Part shown: piece after piece, positions 8,424 to 14,338 of the stretch
How positions within the stretch are numbered: position 1 is the stretch's first letter
Layout: each line of letters begins with the position of its first letter
Program-made: the position numbers and the translations under genes
Origin: Bacteroidota bacterium
GTDB lineage: Bacteria; Bacteroidota; Bacteroidia; Cytophagales; Cyclobacteriaceae
Reading direction: 5' to 3'
Length of the DNA: 14,338 bases
NCBI GenBank assembly: GCA_023412765.1
Contig: JAEZBX010000246.1
Span: forward strand, 1 to 14,338
Notes under the pieces: generated by a model
Told to the model about the DNA's origin: nothing
Databases searched by the model: none
What the model saw: the letters and a program-made list of their open reading frames with translations, nothing else

Positions 8424-9089
8424 TCATTTATTTTTTTCGCTCAAATTATCAATCCATCGAACCGTTGCGTCAGCTAAATCATCAATTGCTTCTTTACCTT
8501 TTATTTTGAATGAATGATCTCCGCCCTCGAAAACAACTAAGGTCGACAATGGTAGATTACTGGAAACATTCTTTATCAGCGGAAGTTTGGCTAAGGCATC
8601 GTTTGCTCCCTGGAGAAACAGCATAGGAATTTTAACATTCTTAAGGTGCTCCGCTCGTTCGATACCATCTTTTCCTGGGGCATGCAGGGGAAATCCATAA
8701 AATATGATGCCTTTTGCGCTGATAGCATTCTTCGAAGCAAATTGTGACGACATCCGACCGCCGAAAGATTTCCCGGCCAGGAAAACCGGTACGCGGGGAT
8801 ATTTTTCAATCGTCTGTGAAAGCATCTGCCCCACGGTCTTTTCCGCAACGGCCGGTACATCCGGCATTTTCTTTTTCTTCTCGATGTAAGGAAAATTATA
8901 GCGGACAGTGCCGATAGAATGCGACAATAACTTTTGAGAGAGTTTCTCCATAAACGCATGTACCATTCCTGCCCCGGCACCATGCGCCAGAACTATTATT
9001 GCCTTCATCTCATTCTCAGGTAGTAGCGTGAGCGCGGAAACATTACCAATGGTGTCCGAAATGAAGAATGTTGATTTGGAAGCCTTCAT
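8424..9089 (-). CDS. Alpha/beta-fold hydrolase (KANL3/Tex30-like, COG3571 type)
   Basis: A 221-residue cytosolic protein of the small alpha/beta hydrolases related to dienelactone hydrolase. The catalytic triad is readable: nucleophile elbow GKSFGGR with Ser108, Asp164 in FLQGANDAL, and His192 in FEGGDHSF. The oxyanion-hole region is LAHGAGAGM (34-42). Length and motif order suit the Tex30/KANL3-like group, whose substrate is generally unknown. I chose ATG at 9089; an upstream in-frame TTG at 9104 would add five residues and overlaps AT-rich promoter-like DNA. There is no signal peptide. It lies upstream of the cold-shock gene on the same strand but is separated from it by that gene's own promoter, so it is probably expressed alone. 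Confidence 0.88.
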   Translation of the reverse strand: MKASKSTFFISDTIGNVSALTLLPENEMKAIIVLAHGAGAGMVHAFMEKLSQKLLSHSIGTVRYNFPYIEKKKKMPDVPAVAEKTVGQMLSQTIEKYPRVPVFLAGKSFGGRMSSQFASKNAISAKGIIFYGFPLHAPGKDGIERAEHLKNVKIPMLFLQGANDALAKLPLIKNVSSNLPLSTLVVFEGGDHSFKIKGKEAIDDLADATVRWIDNLSEKNK

Positions 9090-9124
9090 TTTACGAAAAT
9101 ACAAAATGAAAGTTCTGTTATGTT

Positions 9125-9170
9125 AAAAAAGACAAAACCTTATTCGCCATTGATGACGAATAAGGCTTTG
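9125..9170 (-). terminator. Intrinsic terminator downstream of the PRC-barrel gene
   Basis: A perfect 9-bp stem CCTTATTCG/CGAATAAGG (9138-9146 and 9157-9165), extended past one mismatch by CAAA/TTTG, with a 10-nt loop. On the minus strand it is followed by TTTTGTCTTTTTT. It lies 36 bp before the start of the hydrolase gene and should end the PRC-barrel transcript. Confidence 0.75.
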
Positions 9171-9200
9171 ACATTTTTGTGTTCCCAATCAATTGTTCGC

Positions 9201-9629
9201 CTATGTATACCGTGGTGTGGCCGTTGTATTCCAGAAATTATCAACATCATTAAAATAAGAATGATCGTTGGTATCTGGCCAATGGCTTTTATCAAACCCT
9301 GGAATGTTCTTAAAATATTCCTTCTCGCGATTCAATATAAAACACTCCTTTTCAGGATTCAGGTACAATTGAGAAAAAGGGATGGCGAAATATTTCCCTC
9401 CCAGTCCAAGGAACGCCCCGGATTCCAACACGACGTACTCGATCATTCCACTGCTTATATTCACCATCAGGTTGTCAATCCTACCGAGGTTTTCTCCATC
9501 CAAATTCTCAACCCGGTCGCCAATTATAGATGTTGCTGTCAATCTTCTCACCGGCACGTTGGCCATGGGGCCTTCGTGGTTCTTGCCTGTAAGATTGTCT
9601 ACTTCATATTCTTTTCCATACACATTCAT
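9201..9629 (-). CDS. PRC-barrel domain protein
   Basis: A 142-residue soluble protein with one PRC-barrel beta-domain, about residues 28-95. The domain reads LTATSIIGDRVENLDGENLG, then IDNLMVNISSGMIEYVVLES and YFAIPFSQL, which is the usual order of strands. The rest, rich in Asp, Asn, Tyr and Trp (KSHWPDTNDHSYFNDVDNFW), resembles the tail of stress-associated PRC-barrel proteins. These domains occur in photosystem, RNA-processing and general stress proteins; no enzymatic function is known and I assign none. A strong Shine-Dalgarno sequence AAGGAGG lies 4 bp before the ATG (plus-strand CCTCCTT at 9634-9640), which fixes the start. The gene has its own terminator and lies between PBP1A and the hydrolase, all on the minus strand. 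Confidence 0.85.
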   Translation of the reverse strand: MNVYGKEYEVDNLTGKNHEGPMANVPVRRLTATSIIGDRVENLDGENLGRIDNLMVNISSGMIEYVVLESGAFLGLGGKYFAIPFSQLYLNPEKECFILNREKEYFKNIPGFDKSHWPDTNDHSYFNDVDNFWNTTATPRYT

Positions 9630-9641
9630 AATTCCTCCTTT
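9630..9641 (-). promoter_or_regulatory. Strong Shine-Dalgarno site of the PRC-barrel gene
   Basis: The minus strand reads AAAGGAGGAATT immediately before ATG 9629, a near-complete anti-SD match. The other starts in the window have weak or no SD, as is usual in Bacteroidota, so high translation of this gene is plausible. Confidence 0.7.
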
Positions 9642-9783
9642 TTAAATTACACATAAAGTATAGGAGAGATTTCGTAAAAAATCGTGCTGAAAAATTAAGT
9701 CGCGTTAATAGCGTGTAATACGTGATTTAATTTTAGGATGTAGAATTCAATTCAATTTCGTTGTAGATCAACAGAAACAGAAT

Positions 9784-12084
9784 CTAATTTCCATTCTTGA
9801 ATTTCCGGTCTTTCACTTTGCGTTTAGTATTAAACAGCCGTTGGAAGAAATTGCGGTCAGATCGTTCAAGATCACAATCTAATCTGCTCAACAAATCCTG
9901 TGAAATGGGAGAAAATTTTGCGCGGGTAAAATTATTAAGGGTGGCATCCTTGTTAGCATGTTGGAGAAACCTTGCCACGATCGGGAGCGCGGTGGCTGAA
10001 CCTTGTCCTTGTGAAGTGCTCCGGAAATGAAGCCGCGGATCATCGGCGCCAACCCAGGCCCCGATAACTAACTTCGGCGTGATTCCAATGAACCATCCGT
10101 CAGCATTAGCTTGTGTAGTTCCTGTTTTGCCAGCAATGTCATTATGCAGTCCATAACGTGCACGGATACTGGAGCCGGTACCCTCATTGACTACACGTTG
10201 AAGCATATGGATCATCATGTCAGCAGTTTCTTCTGATATGGCCCGCTCTCCTTTCTGTGGTTTATCGATTTGGTGCAGAACATTACCATGTTGATCCTTG
10301 ATACCTGAAATATAAATTGGTTGGATGTATTTTCCGTTGTTAGCAAACACTCCATAAGCGGTCACCATTTCTATCATTGATATTGATGGAGATCCCAATG
10401 CAATAGAGGGTACGTTGGGTAATTCACTTTTGATACCCATCCGCCCCGCAGTGGCAATGGTTTGTCCGATCCCCGCTTTCTCGAGTAATCTTACAGAAAC
10501 AGTATTGACGGAGCCCGCCAGGCCGCCTTCCATAGAGTATTTTTTGTCGTAGGTTTCATCACTTGTATTTTGAGGAGTCCAATCCTCAACGTTGGTGTAA
10601 GAAGTCTGGCGTGCCGAAACATATTCACACGGATCGACTCCCCGCTCTAAGGCAGCTGCATATACAATAGGCTTAAACGTCGAACCGATTTGACGCTTTG
10701 TGCTTTCTTTTACGTGATCGAACTTAAAAAATTCATGGTCGATCCCGCCGACCCATGCTTTCACATGCCCTGTTTGTGGCTCCAGTGCCAGAAGTCCTGC
10801 TTGCAGAAATTGGAGGTGATGTTTTAAAGAGTCGTAAACACTGATTTCGATTTCTTTCCCTCCCTCCCAATTGAATACTTTGCGCAGCGCAGGTTTTTTC
10901 AATTCAGCAAGAATTTCTCTTTCTGTGTGTCCCTGGTTCTGCAATCTCTTGTAGAGGGGTAATTGCTTCACATGACTTTTGACAACCTGATCGAGTGTTT
11001 GTTTTTGTAATTGCTTCGCAAATTTTTTCTGGAGCTCTTTCATTTGCGATTGCATTGCATTTTCCGCATAACGCTGAAGCCGCGAATCGATGGTAGTATA
11101 AATTTTCAATCCATCAGTGTAAAGATTATAGGGCTTTCCATCCGGCCTTTCGTGATTTGCGCACCATTCAAGAAGAACATTCTTAATCTGCTCTCTGAAG
11201 TATGACGCAAGCCCCGAATTATTTGTAATCTTGTTGTAACGCAATCCAAGAGGCTTGTCCTGAAGGGTTTTCATTTCCTCTGACGTGATGAAAGAATACT
11301 TTTGCATTTGAGAAAGAACCACGTTGCGTCGCTGCTTTGAACGGTCAGGAAAGATTCTTGGGTTATATGTATGCGTTGCTTTAAGCATACCGACTAAAAC
11401 CGCGGCTTGGTCGGCGGTAAGGTTTTTCACTGTGGTAGAAAAGAATCTGTCAGCCGCCGTTTTCACTCCATACACATTATCTCCAAAGGGCACAGTATTT
11501 AAATAAAGAGCAAGTATTTCATCCTTGGAATAAACACTCTCCAGTCGCCATGCGATGATCATTTCCCGGAACTTATTTATTGGAAGGGAAAGAAACCCAA
11601 ATGTTTTTCTGGGAAATAGATTCTTGGCCAACTGCTGGGTTATTGTACTTCCTCCACCAGCAGATTCGTTTTGCAGAATTATACTTTTGATTAGGACCCG
11701 AAACAGACTTCGAATATCGATACCATGATGTTTATAAAACCGCACGTCTTCAGTTGCAACGAGAGCGTTTTTCAATGCGGGTGTTATCGATGAACCGGGT
11801 ACGGTGGATCGTTCCTGAAAATAGTAACGCCCTAACAACACACTGTCGGCGCTGAACACTTCTGTGGCGACCTGGTGGTTGATGGTGCTCAGTTCTTTCT
11901 TGCTAGGGACTTCACCAAACACCCCCATCAAAATCAATAGAATCAATACAGCAACTGAGGAAAAGATACACACTGCCAGGAGGCTCAAATACCACAGCAT
12001 CCGTTTAAAAATATTCGGCTCTGCATTAAAACGCTTAATTTTTGCTTTAATACGCGCTATTTTCCCTTTGATAAATTGTTTCAT
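9784..12084 (-). CDS. Class A penicillin-binding protein 1A (glycosyltransferase/transpeptidase)
   Basis: A 766-residue bifunctional peptidoglycan synthase: it polymerises lipid II into glycan strands and cross-links stem peptides in the periplasm. A short basic cytoplasmic tail precedes one membrane helix (about 30-55). The GT51 domain follows, with TEDVRFYKHHGID at 111-123 (catalytic Glu112), GGGSTITQQLAKNLF at 143-157, and WRLESVYSKDEILALYLN at 179-196. A linker with a Lys/Gln-rich helical stretch (about 340-400) leads to the transpeptidase domain: Ser468-Thr-Phe-Lys471 (active-site serine), Ser525-Val-Asn527, and Lys653-Thr-Gly655. All catalytic motifs are intact and the length is normal for PBP1A. 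The C-terminus is basic (KRKVKDRKFKNGN). Starts at ATG 12084; the divergent GxxExxY coding region begins only 178 bp away. No terminator was seen downstream. Confidence 0.96.
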   Translation of the reverse strand: MKQFIKGKIARIKAKIKRFNAEPNIFKRMLWYLSLLAVCIFSSVAVLILLILMGVFGEVPSKKELSTINHQVATEVFSADSVLLGRYYFQERSTVPGSSITPALKNALVATEDVRFYKHHGIDIRSLFRVLIKSIILQNESAGGGSTITQQLAKNLFPRKTFGFLSLPINKFREMIIAWRLESVYSKDEILALYLNTVPFGDNVYGVKTAADRFFSTTVKNLTADQAAVLVGMLKATHTYNPRIFPDRSKQRRNVVLSQMQKYSFITSEEMKTLQDKPLGLRYNKITNNSGLASYFREQIKNVLLEWCANHERPDGKPYNLYTDGLKIYTTIDSRLQRYAENAMQSQMKELQKKFAKQLQKQTLDQVVKSHVKQLPLYKRLQNQGHTEREILAELKKPALRKVFNWEGGKEIEISVYDSLKHHLQFLQAGLLALEPQTGHVKAWVGGIDHEFFKFDHVKESTKRQIGSTFKPIVYAAALERGVDPCEYVSARQTSYTNVEDWTPQNTSDETYDKKYSMEGGLAGSVNTVSVRLLEKAGIGQTIATAGRMGIKSELPNVPSIALGSPSISMIEMVTAYGVFANNGKYIQPIYISGIKDQHGNVLHQIDKPQKGERAISEETADMMIHMLQRVVNEGTGSSIRARYGLHNDIAGKTGTTQANADGWFIGITPKLVIGAWVGADDPRLHFRSTSQGQGSATALPIVARFLQHANKDATLNNFTRAKFSPISQDLLSRLDCDLERSDRNFFQRLFNTKRKVKDRKFKNGN

Positions 12085-12262
12085 TTAAATCCTGTTGCCA
12101 ACTAACGAAAGCGGCGTACAAAAAGCATGCAATAAGGGGAAAACTTTCCTTGCCGCCAATGTGGTTGTGGTCACTGGAAAAAAATTGTCAGGATTTCTGT
12201 GCGCGCTACATATGGCGCCGCGATTTTCATTGCCTATTTTGTGTCGAAATAAAATTACCGTT

Positions 12263-12661
12263 GTGAAAGAAAATCAAATAACCCAGAAAATTATCGATGC
12301 GTCGATAAAAATTCATAAAGCTCTCGGTCCAGGATTAGACGAATCTGTATATGAGTCGTGTCTTTATTCAGACATTCTTGAAAGTGGTCTGTACGTTGAA
12401 CGTCAAAAACCGGTTCCTCTCATCTACAGAAATGTAAAACTGGAGTGCGGTTTTCGTGCGGACCTTGTTGTAGAGGACAAAGTTGTGGTCGAAGTAAGAT
12501 CAGTTGAAGCCCTGAACGCAACGCATTTTAAGGAAGCACTCACCTATGTAAGACTCCTTGATTTGAGGGTGGGATTGCTTTTGAACTTTAATGTCGTTCG
12601 CTTAAAACAAGGACTTAAGAGAGTCGTTAATGATTATCAGGATTTTCAGGCCCTGTTTTAA
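12263..12661 (+). CDS. GxxExxY protein with altered PD-(D/E)XK motif
   Basis: A member of the GxxExxY family (TIGR04256/PDDEXK_3), a small nuclease-like fold of unknown function frequent in Bacteroidota. I place the start at GTG 12263 (KENQITQKIIDASIKIHKAL), which gives the usual length of about 132 residues; the open frame extends upstream to 12095 but that part has no family resemblance. The name motif is GLDESVY at residues 24-30. The nuclease-like core reads CGFRADLVVEDKVVVEVRSVEAL, with Asp67 and Glu77. The position normally occupied by Lys (ExK) is Arg79, one base change (AAA to AGA) from lysine, so catalysis may be lost if the family is a nuclease at all. The C-terminus (VGLLLNFNVVRLKQGLKRVV) is standard. 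It stands alone, divergent from PBP1A, beside repeats. Confidence 0.88.
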   Translation: MKENQITQKIIDASIKIHKALGPGLDESVYESCLYSDILESGLYVERQKPVPLIYRNVKLECGFRADLVVEDKVVVEVRSVEALNATHFKEALTYVRLLDLRVGLLLNFNVVRLKQGLKRVVNDYQDFQALF

Positions 12662-12667
12662 ATTACT

Positions 12668-12764
12668 ATCGATGCACCCGTATTCTGCATTCTGTATTCT
12701 GCACTCATCACTCTACATTCAAGTTCTCCATTTTGAAATTCGAATTTCAAATATCAGAAGTTGA
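12668..12764. repeat. Direct repeat copy A (about 97 bp) with perfect palindrome
   Basis: Starts at ATCGATGC and ends at CAGAAGTTGA. Its last 77 bp (12688-12764) align without gaps to copy B at 12841-12917, with about six substitutions, nearly all transitions. The 5' part is a TATTCTGCA-like pyrimidine-rich stretch. At 12732-12751 it holds a perfect 20-bp palindrome, TTTGAAATTCGAATTTCAAA. Non-coding, immediately after the GxxExxY stop. Confidence 0.85.
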
Positions 12765-12821
12765 TCTATCTGAATGATGAATGCAGAGTGCAGAGTTTAG
12801 ATTTTCCCCGCACTGACTCAG

Positions 12822-12917
12822 ATCGATGCGCCTACTTCTTCATTCTGTATTCTGCACTCATCACTCTGCATTCGAGTTCTCCCTTCTGAAATTCGAACTT
12901 CAAACATCAGAAGTTGA
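12822..12917. repeat. Direct repeat copy B (about 96 bp)
   Basis: Second copy of the repeat at 12668-12764, with a period of 153-154 bp. It again starts at ATCGATGC, has a one-base length difference in the first 17 bases, then 77 gapless bases. Its palindrome is broken by substitutions (CTGAAATTCGAACTTCAAA). Between the copies, 12778-12795 (GAATGCAGAGTGCAGAG core) is a short inverted relative of the CTCTGCATTC/CTGCACTC part of the unit. Open frames across this region are not coding. Confidence 0.85.
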
Positions 12918-12981
12918 AATATTGAACCATCCGTTGCAAAACATTAGCCACCACCAACACCACCAAATAATTTACCTTCTA

Positions 12982-13228
12982 ATCCGAATACCTCCTCCTC
13001 TGCTCATATTCATCGGGAGGGTACGTTGCTACAAGTTCTCGCCGAAAACAGAAACACCACAGTTTTGCGAAAAGATATTTTGATGAAGCTTTGGGGAGAT
13101 GATCATTTTTCAATTCACGTAACCTCGATGTGTATATTACCAAACTAAGAGATTATTTAAAGCCAGATAAATCTATCCAGATTATCATAATCAAGGGAGT
13201 CGGATATCAATTTACTTTAGAACAATGA
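12982..13228 (+). pseudogene. Frameshifted remnant of OmpR/PhoB-type response regulator (DNA-binding domain only)
   Basis: One frame reads HREGTLLQVLAENRNTTV then LRKDILMKLWGDDHF up to about 13109. A second frame continues with FNSRNLDVYITKLRDYLK, then PDKSIQIIIIKGVGYQFTLEQ and a TGA at 13226-13228. Joined, they form the winged-helix effector domain of Bacteroidota OmpR-family regulators (RExxLLxxL, DIxxxxWGDD, R-DVYIxKLRxYL, GxGY). The break is in a T-run at 13106-13110; one extra T restores the family spacing (WGDDHFFNSR). The phospho-receiver domain is entirely absent; upstream DNA is the repeat region instead, and no start codon fits. The 5' limit is approximate. I conclude it is a decayed, truncated gene. 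Confidence 0.82.
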
Positions 13229-13486
13229 TCGGTGATGCGGTTGGTGACTGAGGGTGAATTGGACAAGTCTAAAAAAAAGGGGTCAGCATGGTAATCACTT
13301 CGGTCGAAGTCACGTCAAAAACCGACATCGGATAGTCGTTATTTGGACTGTAAGTTCAGCCGAATGATGACGTGCGGTCTTAGTTTAGGGCACCCACAAG
13401 CGTTTGGCCTTTCGCGTGAAGCTTTACGCGTTTAACCATTTCGTAAACTTATTGCCACCCCATTGCGATAGATTAACAGCAACATT
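13229..13486. other. Intergenic DNA without assignable gene
   Basis: No frame longer than about 20 codons has family resemblance. Visible structure: a hairpin-like ACTTCGGTCGAAGT at 13297-13310, and an imperfect 18-bp palindrome CGCGTGAAGCTTTACGCG at 13413-13430. No U-tract follows either, so I do not call them terminators. The end of the stretch leads into the tRNA-Ser promoter. Confidence 0.5.
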
Positions 13487-13494
13487 TATATTTG
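13463..13494 (+). promoter_or_regulatory. Bacteroidota-type promoter of tRNA-Ser
   Basis: TTG at 13463-13465, a 21-bp spacer, and TATATTTG at 13487-13494 (perfect -7 box). It ends 29 bp before the mature tRNA-Ser 5' end, a sensible distance for a tRNA precursor. It may also drive the downstream four-helix bundle gene and tRNA-Arg. Confidence 0.65.
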
Positions 13495-13523
13495 CACTTC
13501 CTTAAAAAGGCCAATTCTACACT

Positions 13524-13613
<90 letters not shown>

Positions 13614-13653
13614 TTAATTTTGTGCGATTGATGGCTAAACGGCGGGGTTTGTT

Positions 13654-14001
13654 ATGTTTGATTTTGAAAAATTGGAAGTCTATCAGATTGCCAAGGGGGT
13701 TGTCGCGGATTCCTTAAAAATCATTTATTCAAACAAGGACCTTGACCCTTACATCAAAGATCAGTGGAAGAAGGCAAGCATGGACATTCTCCTGAACCTT
13801 GCAGAGGGAACGGGAAGGATGACAAACGTGGACAAAAAGCATTACATCACAATTTCGCGAAGCGCTGTGTTTGAATGCGTTGCTATCCTTCAGATCCTCG
13901 GTGAGACACAGGCTTTACCGATGACGGATGCGCAAAATTTATATGATCGTTACGAAAAGATTTCGAAGATGCTTTTGGGCATGTATAGAAGTCATGAATA
14001 A
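13654..14001 (+). CDS. Four-helix bundle protein, S23/TIGR02436 family
   Basis: A 115-residue soluble protein of the four-helix bundle family first noticed as ORFs inside 23S rRNA intervening sequences and now known as stand-alone genes in many Bacteroidota. The hallmark start FEKLEVYQIAKGV (4-16) and the central helix ASMDILLNLAEGTGRM (42-57) with its conserved N-x-AEG are present. The SRSAVFECVAILQIL helix follows, then the last amphipathic helix. Length is normal. Members form oligomers; no function is established. Here it sits in the 393-bp gap between tRNA-Ser and tRNA-Arg, its stop ending only 4 bp before the tRNA-Arg, with no terminator after tRNA-Ser. It could therefore be read from the tRNA-Ser promoter. 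No rRNA is nearby. Confidence 0.9.
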   Translation: MFDFEKLEVYQIAKGVVADSLKIIYSNKDLDPYIKDQWKKASMDILLNLAEGTGRMTNVDKKHYITISRSAVFECVAILQILGETQALPMTDAQNLYDRYEKISKMLLGMYRSHE

Positions 14002-14005
14002 ATAA

Positions 14006-14079
14006 GGTTCCGTAGCTCAACTGGATAGAGCAACTGCCTTCTAAGCAGTAGGTTTCGAGTTCGACTCTCGACGGAATCA
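14006..14079 (+). tRNA. tRNA-Arg (anticodon UCU)
   Basis: A 74-nt tRNA. The acceptor stem GGTTCCG/CGGAATC has one G-U pair, and the D arm is GCTC..GAGC. The anticodon stem ACTGC/GCAGT encloses the loop CTTCTAA with anticodon TCT, reading AGA/AGG. The T stem is TCGAG/CTCGA with loop TTCGACT. The discriminator is A and CCA is not encoded. Its 3' end is a likely attachment site for the integrase gene that starts 138 bp downstream. Confidence 0.96.
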
Positions 14080-14082
14080 CAG

Positions 14083-14120
14083 AATCCCTCTCTGGATAAT
14101 CTAGGGAGGGATTTTCTTTT
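14083..14120 (+). terminator. Intrinsic terminator after tRNA-Arg
   Basis: A perfect 8-bp stem AATCCCTC/GAGGGATT (14083-14090 and 14106-14113) with a 15-nt loop, followed by TTCTTTT. It starts 3 bp after the tRNA and should end the tRNA-Ser/four-helix/tRNA-Arg transcript. Confidence 0.8.
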
Positions 14121-14175
14121 AAATCAGCTCAGAATAGCAATGTTTAACATAGGCAGCATAAATGAAATATGATTG

Positions 14176-14215
14176 ATGCGGACTGAATGCGGACTAAAAT
14201 AGTGTTATATTAGTC
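14176..14215. repeat. Direct and inverted repeats upstream of the integrase start
   Basis: ATGCGGACT occurs twice with an 11-bp period (14176-14184 and 14187-14195). The second copy runs into GACTAA (14192-14197), which pairs with TTAGTC (14210-14215) across a 12-bp spacer, ending two bases before the integrase ATG. These could be recombinase arm sites or an operator; that is inference. Confidence 0.5.
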
Positions 14216-14217
14216 GC

Positions 14218-14338
14218 ATGAAGGCAATAAGAACACTAATAAGAACCCAGGGAAAGAAGGATAATGACAAATCCGCTATCGTTTACTTTGAATACAACAG
14301 GCATCGGTTCTCGACGGGTGAACGGGTAAAGCCTGGGT
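14218..14338 (+). CDS. Tyrosine recombinase/integrase, N-terminal fragment cut by window edge
   Basis: Forty codons from ATG 14218 to the right edge. The sequence MKAIRTLIRTQGKKDNDKSA then IVYFEYNRHRFSTGERVKPG matches the N-terminal arm DNA-binding domain of Bacteroidota phage/ICE tyrosine integrases: a beta strand, a KxDGxxxI-like turn, YFEYNRHRF, and the hallmark STGxRVKPxxW. The catalytic domain lies outside the window, so activity cannot be judged. Its place 138 bp beyond a tRNA-Arg, pointing away from it, fits an element integrated at that tRNA. No strong SD or -33/-7 pair is visible in front of it. Confidence 0.78.
   Translation, partial: MKAIRTLIRTQGKKDNDKSAIVYFEYNRHRFSTGERVKPG

Noticed and set aside
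9120..9656. Open frame of 178 codons on the plus strand
   Set aside because: It lies opposite the PRC-barrel gene, which has family motifs, a strong SD and its own terminator. The plus-strand translation is not protein-like.
12095..12262. N-terminal extension of the GxxExxY reading frame (56 codons)
   Set aside because: It has no resemblance to the family, whose members begin at the KENQITQKII-type sequence; GTG 12263 gives the normal length.
12668..12917. Possible CRISPR array
   Set aside because: Only two copies of a 96-bp unit with a long irregular spacer and no cas gene; the size and number do not fit.
12826..13083. Open frame of 85 codons on the plus strand
   Set aside because: It is made of the direct repeat followed by the response-regulator remnant read in the wrong frame.

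Overview
The window is chromosomal DNA from a Bacteroidota bacterium, most likely of the Cytophagales type. The evidence is a TamA-like outer-membrane protein that is a lipoprotein (TamL), promoters matching the Bacteroidota pattern TTG-N18..21-TAnnTTTG upstream of the cold-shock gene and tRNA-Ser, mostly weak Shine-Dalgarno sequences, and the small families GxxExxY and S23-type four-helix bundle. An oxygen-dependent coproporphyrinogen oxidase suggests aerobic growth. The exact genus cannot be read from this sequence.

Layout. Positions 1-2549 (minus) hold a nearly complete YbbP-type ABC permease, cut by the left edge. Upstream on the same strand is a TrmH/SpoU RNA methyltransferase (2667-3398). 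Ten bases away and divergent is tamL (3409-5895), followed on the same strand by hemF (5968-6876). HemF converges on a tandem universal stress protein (7142-8011) across a 265-bp spacer filled partly by GGTATA-type short repeats. From 7142 to 12084 everything is on the minus strand: the universal stress protein, a cold-shock protein with its own promoter and terminator, an alpha/beta hydrolase, a PRC-barrel protein with an unusually strong ribosome binding site and its own terminator, and a class A penicillin-binding protein (PBP1A).

From about 12.1 kb the character changes to accessory DNA. It starts with a GxxExxY protein whose PD-(D/E)XK lysine is an arginine. Then come two 96-bp direct repeats, one with a perfect 20-bp palindrome, and a frameshifted remnant of an OmpR-type response-regulator DNA-binding domain. 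About 250 bp with no assignable gene follow. The window ends with tRNA-Ser(GCU), a four-helix bundle protein, tRNA-Arg(UCU) with a terminator, and the first 40 codons of a tyrosine recombinase.

How it fits together. The left and centre are housekeeping envelope functions (TamL, PBP1A, the permease), heme synthesis and small stress proteins. The right end looks like the edge of an integrative element using tRNA-Arg as its attachment site: an integrase pointing away from the tRNA, preceded by direct and inverted repeats. No complete new system is visible. The element's cargo, if any, lies beyond position 14338.
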